Shown here: positions 1-7,618 of the stretch, in pieces
Numbering within the stretch: the first letter of the stretch is position 1
Layout: each line of letters starts with the position of its first letter
Notes under the pieces: model-generated
Told to the model about the DNA's origin: nothing
The model's database searches: none
Seen by the model: the letters and a program-made list of their open reading frames with translations, nothing else
Translations under genes and position numbers: made by a program
Assembly (NCBI RefSeq): GCF_031846515.1
Contig: NZ_JAVRHO010000030.1
Location: forward strand, 1 to 30,150
Direction: 5' to 3'
Source: Autumnicola lenta
GTDB taxonomy: Bacteria > Bacteroidota > Bacteroidia > Flavobacteriales > Flavobacteriaceae
Length of the DNA stretch: 30,150 nt

Positions 1-197
1 AGAGAAGCACCGAAAATGAAAAAGAGCGATTCAGAAATTATAATACGCCCGGAAACATAAGAGATAATTATCTTAGCGACCTTAGTTCCCAGACCGCTAA
101 GAAGAAAAATGCAGAACTTAAAGACTTAAATCTCCCCAGGTTGCCCGATTTTAAAGATCAATTCCTGGAGCTATGTGATAAACTTGGGGTAAAATAA
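1..197 (+). CDS. C-terminal fragment of an unrecognised protein (5' end outside window)
   Basis: One frame is open from the first bases of the window to a TAA at 195-197 and gives about 64 residues. The tail is hydrophilic, with many Lys/Asp/Asn, and ends in DKLGVK. No catalytic motif, membrane segment or repeat is visible, and I do not recognise the family. Codon use looks like that of the neighbouring genes. The stop lies one base from the stop of ligA on the other strand, so the two genes converge with no room for a dedicated terminator. The reading frame is fairly secure because it is open and has protein-like composition; the function is unknown. Confidence 0.6.
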   Translation, partial: RSTENEKERFRNYNTPGNIRDNYLSDLSSQTAKKKNAELKDLNLPRLPDFKDQFLELCDKLGVK

Positions 198-198
198 A

Positions 199-2193
199 TT
201 ACTTCAGCATTTTTAGAAATTGGTCCTCGCTTATCAAATTTGTCCCTAGCTTTTCGGCTTTTGCAAGTTTGCTCGGGCCCATATTTTCCCCTGCAAGAAG
301 ATAATTGGTTTTGGAAGAAATAGAACCTGAAACTTTCCCACCATTATCCTCAATCATTTTTTTGAGCTCATTTCGCGAAACTTTCTCAAAAACACCTGAA
401 ATTACAAAGGTATTTCCTTCTAATATATTGGTCTGGTTTGCCAGTTTCTCCGCAGAAATCTGCATCTGCAAGCCATAATTCTTCAGCCGCTCAACAATCC
501 TCCTGTTTTCTTCGGAAGCAAAAAAATCTGCAACGCTCCACGCAATACGTTCCCCAATTTCGTCTATCGCGATAAGATCTTCTTCTGAAGCAGCCTCCAA
601 AGCATCGATATTTTTATAATGTTTCGCCAGCTTTTTGGCTACGGTTTCCCCAACATATCTTATTCCCAGTGCAAACAGCACCCTTTCGAAAGGGATTTCC
701 TTGGATTTTTCTATTCCGTTAATAAGGTTTTCAGCAGATTTATCGGCCATACGTTCCAGGGGCAGAACATCTTCCTTTTTAAGTGTATAGAGATCGGCGT
801 AATTGGCAATCAGTTTTTCACTTACGAGCAGGTTCACGGTTTCCCCGCCAAGACCTTCAATATCCATGGCTTTTCTAGATATATAATGCTGAATACGGCC
901 GTTTATTTGCGGAGGACAACCATTGTAATTGGGACAGTAATGTGCGGCTTCGCCCTCGTTCCTAATTAATTCAGTATCACATTCGGGGCAGGTTTGCGCA
1001 TATTTTGTAAGCTTGGAATCTGGATCTCTTTTAGTAAAATCCACACCCACAATTTTCGGAATTATTTCCCCGCCTTTTTCAACAAACACAGTGTCCCCCT
1101 CGCGTATATCAAGTTTTTCGATTTGATCTGCGTTGTGCAAGGAGGCTCTTTTTACTACAGTACCCGCAAGCTGCACAGGCTCCAGGTTTGCCACGGGAGT
1201 AATTGCACCTGTTCGTCCTACCTGATATGTAATTTTATTCAGTTTCGTGCTTTCCTGCTCTGCCTTAAATTTATAAGCCATCGCCCAACGCGGAGATTTT
1301 GCTGTATATCCCAGCTCATCCTGTTGGTGAAAACTGTTCACCTTTACCACCACACCATCGGTTTCATAAGGTAAATCGTGGCGGTGCACATCCCAGTAAT
1401 TTACATAGTCCATTACTGCCGAAGTGCTGGTTTTCAACTCCGATTCATCGGGTACTTTAAAACCCCATTCCCTGGCCTTCTGAAGGCTCTCAAACTGGGA
1501 TTTTATATTGATATTTTCACCTGTAATATTGTAAAGCAAACAATCTAACGGGCGCTTTGCAACCTCAGCACTATCCTGAAGCTTTAAACTTCCCGAAGCA
1601 GTATTTCTCGGATTAGCATAAGGTTCTTCCCCGGCTTCCACCCGCTCTGCATTCATCTTTGCAAAACCTTCATACGGCAGCACAATTTCCCCGCGAATAT
1701 GAAATTTCTCCGGAAAATCGCCCTTCAGTTTTAAGGGTACAGAGCGTATGGTTTTTACATTATTGGTAACATCATCGCCCTGGATCCCGTCACCCCGGGT
1801 TACTGCCCTTACCAACTGGCCATTTTCATAGGTAAGGCTAATGGAAGCCCCGTCATACTTCAGCTCGCATACATATTCCACTTTCCCATCTACCAGCTTT
1901 TTTACCCTTTTTTCCCAGTCTTCCAGTTCCTCTTTTGAATAAGAATTGGATAAAGAATACATTCTGAACTCATGGACCACAGTAGCGAAACTTTTGGTAA
2001 CGGCCCCTCCAACTCTTTGTGTAGGTGAATTTTCATCAGCAAATTCAGGATGTTTTTCTTCCAGCTCCTGAAGTTCTTTCAACTTTATATCAAAATCGTA
2101 GTCACTTATTTCAGGTTTATCCAGCACGTAATAATTGTAATTATGCTGCTGCAATTCTTCGCGAAGCTGGTTTATTTTCTTTTCAACGTCCAT
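199..2193 (-). CDS. ligA: NAD(+)-dependent DNA ligase LigA
   Basis: This enzyme seals nicks during replication and repair, using NAD+ to adenylate itself. The 664-residue length is normal for bacterial LigA. In order it shows an N-terminal Ia domain with the YYxxDxPxISDxxYD-like region (residues 20-35), the adenylation motif KYDG with nucleophile Lys112, the RGE motif near 167-169, an OB-fold region, a four-cysteine zinc finger (Cys402, Cys405, Cys420, Cys426), helix-hairpin-helix repeats at about 450-585 and a C-terminal BRCT domain at about 589-664. It starts with ATG. It is the last gene of a minus-strand cluster, 21 bp after the VOC gene. It looks intact and catalytically complete. Confidence 0.98.
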   Translation of the reverse strand: MDVEKKINQLREELQQHNYNYYVLDKPEISDYDFDIKLKELQELEEKHPEFADENSPTQRVGGAVTKSFATVVHEFRMYSLSNSYSKEELEDWEKRVKKLVDGKVEYVCELKYDGASISLTYENGQLVRAVTRGDGIQGDDVTNNVKTIRSVPLKLKGDFPEKFHIRGEIVLPYEGFAKMNAERVEAGEEPYANPRNTASGSLKLQDSAEVAKRPLDCLLYNITGENINIKSQFESLQKAREWGFKVPDESELKTSTSAVMDYVNYWDVHRHDLPYETDGVVVKVNSFHQQDELGYTAKSPRWAMAYKFKAEQESTKLNKITYQVGRTGAITPVANLEPVQLAGTVVKRASLHNADQIEKLDIREGDTVFVEKGGEIIPKIVGVDFTKRDPDSKLTKYAQTCPECDTELIRNEGEAAHYCPNYNGCPPQINGRIQHYISRKAMDIEGLGGETVNLLVSEKLIANYADLYTLKKEDVLPLERMADKSAENLINGIEKSKEIPFERVLFALGIRYVGETVAKKLAKHYKNIDALEAASEEDLIAIDEIGERIAWSVADFFASEENRRIVERLKNYGLQMQISAEKLANQTNILEGNTFVISGVFEKVSRNELKKMIEDNGGKVSGSISSKTNYLLAGENMGPSKLAKAEKLGTNLISEDQFLKMLK

Positions 2194-2214
2194 TTTTAAA
2201 GGAAATCATTAAGG

Positions 2215-2880
2215 TTAAAGTGTTTTTAGCTGTTCGTCCTGATAAACAATCCGGCATTTCTGATTTTCATATATAAAATCCAAACTAAATTCTGAACTAA
2301 AGGCTTTATCGTCTACGGGAAACCAGTCTTTAAGATCTTTATTGATCGTAATGATCAGACCTTCTGCATCTCCAATAGCGCAGAATTTCTCGAGATTGCC
2401 GTCAAAAATTTCGAGACAGCATTCCCTGTGAAGAAAAAAGAATTTCTCTTCAATATTGGTAGTTGCCATACCTATTTCAGCAATTCCCGTGATACTTTCA
2501 GCAGAAAAATACGCCAGTTGCTTGGGGTTTAAATTGCGCCTGGAAATAAACTCGAGAATATTTTTATCGGCATCATAAAAGTAAACCGACTTCGCATTCC
2601 AGTTACTGAAATCCACAATTTCATCCTCCCCGCTTTTCTGGATTTCCACCTTATTTTTCAGCCACTGCAAGGCTTCATTTTCTTCATTGTCTGGGATATG
2701 AAAGGCGATATGATAAGGCGTGGCATCTTTTTTTTTCTCAAACCTCAACACCGAATAGCCCAAAGTAAGCTCAAAGCTATCTTCATCTTCGTTTTCGATT
2801 TCCAGATCCATAACATCCCGGTAAAAAGCCATTTGCGCTTCGAGATTAGAGGTGAAAACCTGCAATTTTTCAATCTTCAT
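2215..2880 (-). CDS. VOC (glyoxalase/bleomycin resistance/dioxygenase) superfamily protein
   Basis: The N-terminal half is a typical VOC beta-alpha-beta-beta-beta module: KIEKLQVFTSNLEAQMAFYR at the start, then YHIAFHIP and ILEFISR, which supply the usual His and Glu metal-ligand positions. The second half is more divergent and probably forms the paired module. Substrate and reaction cannot be told from sequence; members range from glyoxalases to resistance proteins. I prefer the ATG at 2880, which starts directly at the conserved first strand and lies 10 bp after the LOG stop. An upstream in-frame ATG at 2907 would add nine residues and overlap the LOG gene by 17 bp. It is probably co-transcribed with prmC, LOG and ligA. 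Confidence 0.85.
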   Translation of the reverse strand: MKIEKLQVFTSNLEAQMAFYRDVMDLEIENEDEDSFELTLGYSVLRFEKKKDATPYHIAFHIPDNEENEALQWLKNKVEIQKSGEDEIVDFSNWNAKSVYFYDADKNILEFISRRNLNPKQLAYFSAESITGIAEIGMATTNIEEKFFFLHRECCLEIFDGNLEKFCAIGDAEGLIITINKDLKDWFPVDDKAFSSEFSLDFIYENQKCRIVYQDEQLKTL

Positions 2881-2890
2881 TTCGGGAGTT

Positions 2891-3472
2891 TTAGGTCTGA
2901 CTTTCATTTAGCCATTTCGGGACGGCCAGTGGTTTAAAATTAGCCATTTTTTCCAGCAGTTCCTCAATATCTTCAGCAATAAGCAGCAGATCGAAATTTG
3001 CCTTTTTCAGCAGTCCTTTGCGCACCATGGTCTTCAGCATTTCAATAAGCGCGTCGTAGTAGCCGTTAGTATTTAGCAATCCAATCGGGTTTTGATGAAG
3101 CCCGAGTTGCGCCCAGGTCACAATCTCAAAAAGCTCCTCAAAAGTTCCGAAACCACCCGGCAAAGCGATAAAACCCTCACTTAACTCATGCATTTTCATC
3201 TTGCGCTCGTGCATATCCTGCGTAACAACAAGTTGTGGTAAATTTGGATGCACCACTTCTTTAGTTTGCAAAAAATCTGGGATCACACCGGTTACATCGC
3301 CTCCATTTTCCAGCACGCCATTAGCCACCTGCCCCATAAGGCCAAGCTGACTGCCGCCATAAATTAATTTTATCTTCTTTTTTGCCAGGATTTCCCCTAA
3401 TTGGTAAGCTTCCTGCAAAATAATATCATCATTCCCGTCGCTGCTGCCACAAAAAACCGCTATACTTTTCAT
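2891..3472 (-). CDS. LOG family protein (TIGR00730 type, nucleotide 5'-monophosphate phosphoribohydrolase)
   Basis: The 193-residue protein has the two LOG signatures: YGGSQLGLMG at residues 38-47 and PGGFGTFEE at 105-113, plus the conserved HERK segment before the second one. Family members cleave the base-ribose bond of cytokinin-type or purine/pyrimidine nucleoside monophosphates, and older databases call them lysine decarboxylases, which is wrong for this group. The fold is Rossmann-like and the protein is cytosolic. The gene sits 16 bp after prmC and 10 bp before the VOC gene, in one transcription direction. Family assignment is secure; the natural substrate in this organism is not known. 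Confidence 0.93.
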   Translation of the reverse strand: MKSIAVFCGSSDGNDDIILQEAYQLGEILAKKKIKLIYGGSQLGLMGQVANGVLENGGDVTGVIPDFLQTKEVVHPNLPQLVVTQDMHERKMKMHELSEGFIALPGGFGTFEELFEIVTWAQLGLHQNPIGLLNTNGYYDALIEMLKTMVRKGLLKKANFDLLLIAEDIEELLEKMANFKPLAVPKWLNESQT

Positions 3473-3488
3473 TTAAACTGAAATTTTC

Positions 3489-4337
3489 TTAGTTGTCATT
3501 TTTATTGCCTCTCAGCATTCTATAATTGCCGAAAATGTCCTTTTTCAGGCATGCTTCAAAACCGAATTTTTTCACCAGAAATTCGGTTTCTTCAGCTAAA
3601 TACTGGTTAATTTCAAAATACAATTTTCCCTTTGGACGCAGGGCTTTTTTTGCCAGTTTTGCTATTTTTTCATAGAAAATCAGCGGATTCTGGTCCTCCA
3701 CATAAAGCGCGAGTGCAGGTTCGTAATCCAACACGTTTCGCTGCATCTCTTTTTTCTCCAGTTCCCGCACATAAGGCGGATTGGAAACGATAATATCAAA
3801 ATTCTGAAGATTTTTAAGTTCCAGAACATCCTGCTGAATAAAATTTACGTTCACCGCATTTGATTCCGCATTCTTTTTGGCAATTTTCAATGCTTTTTCT
3901 GAAATATCCATTGCAGAAATTTCAGCATTTGGAAGATTTTTGGCCAGGCTCACCGCAATACACCCGCTACCAGTCCCAATATCCAAAATTTTCAGCTTTT
4001 CTTCGGAAAAAACGCCGTCCAGGATCCATTGCACCAGCTCTTCGGTCTCGGGCCTCGGGATTAGCACCCCTTCAGCCACTTTAAATTTTAATCCGAAGAA
4101 TTCCGTGGTACCTAAAATATATTGGATTGGCTGATGATCCTTCAGTTTTAAGGTGGCACTCTCAAAATGGCAATTTTCGGCCTCAGCTATTTCGCGCATT
4201 GGTTCTAACGCCATTTCCAGCCTGCTCATGCCCAGATATTCTTTCGACAGCAAATTGAAAAAAGAATCAATCTCCTCCCGCGGGTATTCTTCTTTTAGCT
4301 CTTCCTGGAATTTTATTTTAAGATCTCTTAGTAGCAA
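3489..4337 (-). CDS. prmC: Peptide chain release factor N5-glutamine methyltransferase PrmC
   Basis: PrmC methylates the glutamine of the GGQ motif in RF1/RF2 and so supports translation termination. Visible features are the N-terminal helical domain (about 1-75), the RPETEELV segment (95-102), the SAM-binding motif DIGTGSG (119-125) and the catalytic NPPY tetrapeptide (186-189). The length of 282 residues is normal. The start is TTG (4335-4337): an in-frame TAA lies just upstream, and the family normally begins with a sequence like LLRDLK, so there is little room for another start. It heads the tight prmC-LOG-VOC-ligA run. A 185-bp spacer with repeats separates it from the upstream acetyltransferase. 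Confidence 0.96.
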   Translation of the reverse strand: MLLRDLKIKFQEELKEEYPREEIDSFFNLLSKEYLGMSRLEMALEPMREIAEAENCHFESATLKLKDHQPIQYILGTTEFFGLKFKVAEGVLIPRPETEELVQWILDGVFSEEKLKILDIGTGSGCIAVSLAKNLPNAEISAMDISEKALKIAKKNAESNAVNVNFIQQDVLELKNLQNFDIIVSNPPYVRELEKKEMQRNVLDYEPALALYVEDQNPLIFYEKIAKLAKKALRPKGKLYFEINQYLAEETEFLVKKFGFEACLKKDIFGNYRMLRGNKNDN

Positions 4338-4429
4338 GCTTTATTTATTTTTATTATCTATTATTCTTATTGCTAAAAAGCTTTAAGCCTGAAGCTTTAG
4401 GTTCTAGACGGGATATCTTATTAAACAAA
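4338..4429. other. Gene-free spacer upstream of prmC
   Basis: This AT-rich stretch upstream of the prmC TTG start holds no ORF. A loose inverted repeat is present around AAGCTT elements (about 4372-4402), with imperfect arms. No convincing TAnnTTTG promoter element is seen on the minus strand, so prmC may be transcribed from further upstream or by read-through from the acetyltransferase gene. Confidence 0.4.
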
Positions 4430-4456
4430 CCTACAAGGTTTTAAAAACCTTGCAGG
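4430..4456. repeat. Near-perfect intergenic palindrome (13-bp arms)
   Basis: The left arm CCTACAAGGTTTT (4430-4442) and right arm AAAACCTTGCAGG (4444-4456) pair with a single mismatch around a one-base centre. Palindromes built on ACCT(A/G)CAAGGTTTT are, from memory, common between genes in Flavobacteriia and behave like REP-type interspersed elements. With such a small loop it would form a cruciform-like hairpin in either strand's RNA. It lies between the acetyltransferase stop and prmC and might stabilise or terminate transcripts, but there is no strong U-run directly after it. Confidence 0.7.
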
Positions 4457-4472
4457 ATTACCCTCTAAACAC

Positions 4473-4544
4473 TTATTCCCTCTTTTACTCTTTCACTTCT
4501 TAACTTTTTTACCTTCAAACTTTCAACCTTCTAACGTTTTCAAC
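4473..4544. repeat. Degenerate 8-bp tandem repeat overlapping the acetyltransferase 3' end
   Basis: Read on the minus strand, the tract breaks into about nine units of 7-9 bp, each beginning GT(T/A/G) or GG and continuing purine/A-rich: GTTGAAAAC, GTTAGAAG, GTTGAAA, GTTTGAAG, GTAAAAAA, GTTAAGAA, GTGAAAGA, GTAAAAGA, GGGAATAA. The plus strand is correspondingly pyrimidine-rich. The final six codons and stop of the GNAT gene (stop at 4523-4525) lie inside the tract. It looks like an eroded microsatellite or minisatellite. Confidence 0.6.
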
Positions 4545-5014
4545 ATCCAAACAGTACAATTATAATGACCCGTATCGCCTAAAGGTTTTTCAAGATTCTG
4601 AAATCCGGTTTTTCTATACAGTTTTCGGGCGTCTTTCATATAAGGTAAAGTTTCGATATAACATTTTTGAAAGCCTTTGCTTTTGGCAAATTTCAGGCAG
4701 GTATCCATCATTTGGGTGCCAAGGCCTTTCCCTCTTGCTTCAGGAAGAAAGTACATTTTCTGAAGTTCACAAACTTCCTCTTCAAGACCTTTTAGAGGTG
4801 CAATTCCCGCACATCCTATAATTTTATCTTCATTTTCGATAACGAAGTATTCCATTCGCGGGGACACATATGTGGCATACATATCGTCCAGCGCCTTATC
4901 TTCATAAGCAGTACCAACTTTAGGTACGCCCATTTCGACTAAAACGGCTCTTATAACTTTGGCAACTTCCTGATTATCTTCCGGTTGAATTTTACGAATT
5001 TTCAAAGCGCTCAT
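4523..5014 (-). CDS. GNAT family N-acetyltransferase
   Basis: The 163-residue protein is a single GNAT domain that transfers an acetyl group from acetyl-CoA to an amine. The acetyl-CoA pyrophosphate-binding loop is RGKGLG at residues 94-99, preceded by the beta-4 strand LQKMYFLPEA and followed by KLYRKTGF, typical of motif B. The protein is cytosolic. The acceptor cannot be predicted. The last codons fall in a degenerate 8-bp tandem repeat, so the C-terminal tail (LKTLEG) may be shaped by repeat sequence rather than by selection. The ATG start is 29 bp from the divergent ribD start, a very short divergent promoter region. Confidence 0.9.
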   Translation of the reverse strand: MSALKIRKIQPEDNQEVAKVIRAVLVEMGVPKVGTAYEDKALDDMYATYVSPRMEYFVIENEDKIIGCAGIAPLKGLEEEVCELQKMYFLPEARGKGLGTQMMDTCLKFAKSKGFQKCYIETLPYMKDARKLYRKTGFQNLEKPLGDTGHYNCTVWMLKTLEG

Positions 5015-5030
5015 TCTTACTTATTAATCT

Positions 5031-5038
5031 TATTTTTG
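5031..5038 (+). promoter_or_regulatory. Possible -7 element for ribD (TAnnTTTG)
   Basis: TATTTTTG matches the Bacteroidota -7 consensus TAnnTTTG exactly, but no TTG -33 element is visible 17-23 bp upstream. It ends only 5 bp before the ribD GTG, so a transcript initiated here would have almost no leader. Confidence 0.3.
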
Positions 5039-5043
5039 GGGTT

Positions 5044-6129
5044 GTGAAGATACATGAAAAATATATAAAAAGGTGTATCGACCTTGCTCGTAATGGCCTT
5101 GGGAGGACCTATCCAAATCCCATGGTAGGCAGCGTGGTTGTTCATAAAAACAAAATAATTGGCGAAGGCTGGCATCAAAAGGCAGGCCTGCCTCATGCCG
5201 AGGTAAATGCAATAAATTCAGTAAAAAACCAAGAGCTTTTGCCAGAGAGTACAATTTATGTAAGCCTGGAACCCTGTAGCCATTTTGGTAAAACTCCGCC
5301 ATGCAGTGATTTAATTATTGCTAAAGGAATTAAAAAGGTGGTAATTGGCACCGTAGATCCTTTTGCTGAAGTTGCCGGGAGAGGCATTAAAAAACTGATG
5401 GACGCCGGATGCGAAGTTGCAGTGGGTATTTTGGAAAAAAATTGCCGGGAACTTAACAAACGCTTTTTTACTTTTCACCAGGAAAAACGTCCATACATTA
5501 TCCTGAAATGGGCACAAACCAGGGACGGATTTATTGCGCCGGAAAGTAAACAAAATCGGGCGCCGGTTTGGATTACGGGATCGATTTCCAAACAACTGGT
5601 GCACAAATGGAGAGCAGAAGAACAGGCAATTTTAGTGGGAACAAATACTGCTATTGAAGATAACCCAAAACTGAATACCCGGCTGTGGAAAGGAGCAAAT
5701 CCTGTGCGGGTCGTCCTTGACAGGAGCGGCACGATTCCGAAGAAATCTGCTGTACTCGATGGTAGCATAAAAACCATTGTTTTTACTAAAAACTCCGATT
5801 CTGATTCTTCGGAAATTGATTCAGATTCCTTTCAAAATTCTAAAAATCTGATTTTTGAAAAAATAGATTTTGAAACTAAAATCGCTCCGCAAATCTGTGA
5901 AATTCTTTATAAACACGAACTACAATCGGTTATTATTGAAGGAGGCGCAAAAACGCTTCAAACGTTTATAGATGCAGGTTTATGGGATGAGGCAAGGGTT
6001 TTTACAGGAAAAACTATGTTTAATTCCGGAGTGAAAAGTCCTCAATTAAATGGCAGGTTAGTGAACGAGCAGGAAATTGCTGATGATCATTTAAAAATTT
6101 ACACCAATGGTAAGCACAATAATATTTGA
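5044..6129 (+). CDS. ribD: Bifunctional riboflavin biosynthesis deaminase/reductase RibD
   Basis: RibD carries out two successive steps of riboflavin synthesis: deamination of the diaminopyrimidine product of GTP cyclohydrolase II, then NADPH-dependent reduction of its ribose. The deaminase domain (about 1-145) shows the zinc site HAE (51-53) and PCSH...TPPC with Cys78 and Cys87. The reductase domain (about 147-361) contains LKWAQTRDGFIA and the VEGG-like segment IIEGGAKTL. A Ser/Asp-rich stretch near residues 252-265 looks like a low-complexity loop insertion. The start is GTG at 5044, directly before the conserved KYIKRCIDLA helix. The gene overlaps the next one by 23 bp. No FMN riboswitch is present in the 29-bp upstream gap. 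Confidence 0.97.
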   Translation: MKIHEKYIKRCIDLARNGLGRTYPNPMVGSVVVHKNKIIGEGWHQKAGLPHAEVNAINSVKNQELLPESTIYVSLEPCSHFGKTPPCSDLIIAKGIKKVVIGTVDPFAEVAGRGIKKLMDAGCEVAVGILEKNCRELNKRFFTFHQEKRPYIILKWAQTRDGFIAPESKQNRAPVWITGSISKQLVHKWRAEEQAILVGTNTAIEDNPKLNTRLWKGANPVRVVLDRSGTIPKKSAVLDGSIKTIVFTKNSDSDSSEIDSDSFQNSKNLIFEKIDFETKIAPQICEILYKHELQSVIIEGGAKTLQTFIDAGLWDEARVFTGKTMFNSGVKSPQLNGRLVNEQEIADDHLKIYTNGKHNNI

Positions 6130-6715
6130 TTTTGGAGACGTATTTGTAAACCTAGACAAAGCCGCCACCGCAAAGGAGCTCGAAAATTGCCAAATTTCAT
6201 CCCTCTCTGAAGACATCCTGGAGAAAAATCTTCAGTACGAAAAGGGATTAATTTCTTCTGAAGATTTTACAGCGGCTTATTGTTCAGAATATAACCAGCT
6301 TAGCAAAGAACAAATGCTAAACTCCTGGAACGCGATTTTAGTGGATTTTCCGAAGTATCGCTTCGATTTTATTAAAAAAATTTCCGAAGAAAAGGATTTT
6401 CAGCTTATCCTGTTAAGCAATACCAACGAAATCCATATTGACTGGATCAAAAACAATGTGCCGTTCTTTGAGGATTTTAAAAATTGCTTCGATGCGTTTT
6501 ACCTATCGCACGAAATTAATTTCAGAAAACCAGATGCTGAGATTTATGAATTTGTACTAAAAAAGCACGATCTTAAACCTGAAGAATGCCTTTTTATTGA
6601 TGACACCAAAGAAAATACAGATGCTGCAAAGGCGCTGGGAATCCACACCTGGAACATTGAGCCTACCCGGGAAGATGTGATAGATCTTTTTACCACTAAG
6701 CAGGAATTATTTTGA
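6107..6715 (+). CDS. HAD family hydrolase (HAD-IA, YihX-like)
   Basis: A 202-residue HAD phosphatase. Motif I is IFDFGDV with nucleophile Asp8; the second Asp of the classic DxD is replaced by Gly10, as in the YihX/FMN-phosphatase-like subgroup (DxG). Motif II is the Ser in LLSNTN (Ser104), motif III Lys141 in FRKPD, and motif IV the pair Asp165/Asp166 in FIDDT. A helical cap lies at about 18-95. The start overlaps the ribD 3' end by 23 bp; no later Met precedes motif I, so the overlap is real. Its position right after ribD raises the possibility that it is the missing dephosphorylating step of riboflavin synthesis, but this is inference: HAD enzymes with broad specificity are frequent. Confidence 0.9.
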   Translation: MVSTIIFDFGDVFVNLDKAATAKELENCQISSLSEDILEKNLQYEKGLISSEDFTAAYCSEYNQLSKEQMLNSWNAILVDFPKYRFDFIKKISEEKDFQLILLSNTNEIHIDWIKNNVPFFEDFKNCFDAFYLSHEINFRKPDAEIYEFVLKKHDLKPEECLFIDDTKENTDAAKALGIHTWNIEPTREDVIDLFTTKQELF

Positions 6716-7578
6716 TTTACCTCCTGCTAAGCATTTTATCTTCGAGTATAATATTTGTAGTGTTTAAACTCTACACAAGATTCGGGATAAACACCCTACA
6801 GGCGATTATTGTAAACTACTACATTGCCTGTACCGTAGGATTTTTTGGGTATATTGAAAACTTTGATATTTCCAGAGTACCTGCGGAATCGTGGTTTCCG
6901 GGAACGCTGTTCCTGGGGGCGATGTTTATCAGCGTTTTTTACCTGGCGGCGCTTACCACTCAAAAAAGCGGACTTTCGGTAGTTTCTGTAGCTACAAAAA
7001 TGTCGGTAGCTATCCCGGTTTTCTTCGGCATCTTCCTCTACAACGAAAACACCGGAATTTTAAAAATTACTGGTATATTTTTAGCTTTAGCTTCAGTATA
7101 TCTTACGTCTATAAAGAAAAAAGAAGGCATTAGTATTAAAAAGAAAAACCTCATCTTTCCGCTTCTGGTTTTTCTTGGAAGCGGGATAATAGATGCCACT
7201 ATAAAGTTCCTGGAGACCAGTTATGTTTCAGAAAGTGATGTGGGGCTTTTCTCCTCCACGATTTTTGCCATTGCAGGAATTATTGGAACAGGTATTTTAC
7301 TCTACCAGGCCCTTACAGGCGGGTTAAAAATAACAATGAGGAATATTATAGGCGGAATTGCCCTGGGGATTCCCAATTACTTTTCAATTTACTTCCTGGT
7401 AATGGCACTGCGAAGCCCGGAGTTTGACAGTTCCTCAATTTTTACGATGAATAATGTTGGGATTGTAAGTGTTTCCACTTTACTTGGAATTGCTTTTTTT
7501 GAAGAACGGCTTATCAGGAAAAACTGGATAGGAATTAGCCTGGCGATAATAAGCATAATTCTTGTTGCACAAAGCTAA
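6712..7578 (+). CDS. DMT/EamA family transporter
   Basis: The 288-residue protein is almost entirely hydrophobic, with about ten membrane segments and two homologous five-helix halves, as in EamA (drug/metabolite transporter) permeases of the inner membrane. The C-terminal half contains the conserved ...NNVGIVSVSTLLGIAFFEERL segment. The start is TTG, overlapping the stop of the HAD gene as TTGA, which suggests translational coupling. The substrate is unknown. Given the ribD operon, export or import of a flavin-related compound can be imagined, but nothing in the sequence shows it. Confidence 0.88.
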   Translation: MIYLLLSILSSSIIFVVFKLYTRFGINTLQAIIVNYYIACTVGFFGYIENFDISRVPAESWFPGTLFLGAMFISVFYLAALTTQKSGLSVVSVATKMSVAIPVFFGIFLYNENTGILKITGIFLALASVYLTSIKKKEGISIKKKNLIFPLLVFLGSGIIDATIKFLETSYVSESDVGLFSSTIFAIAGIIGTGILLYQALTGGLKITMRNIIGGIALGIPNYFSIYFLVMALRSPEFDSSSIFTMNNVGIVSVSTLLGIAFFEERLIRKNWIGISLAIISIILVAQS

Positions 7579-7618
7579 GCATCAAAATGGCAATTTTCGG
7601 CATCTAAATTCGTTAAAA

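Noticed and set aside
5256..5777. Minus-strand ORFs inside ribD
   Set aside because: They are antisense shadows of a well-supported conserved gene with no family features of their own.
7562..7618. N-terminal extension of the YigZ protein from an in-frame TTG
   Set aside because: It lies partly inside the transporter gene and contains the 20-bp repeat; the family begins near the ATG at 7619.
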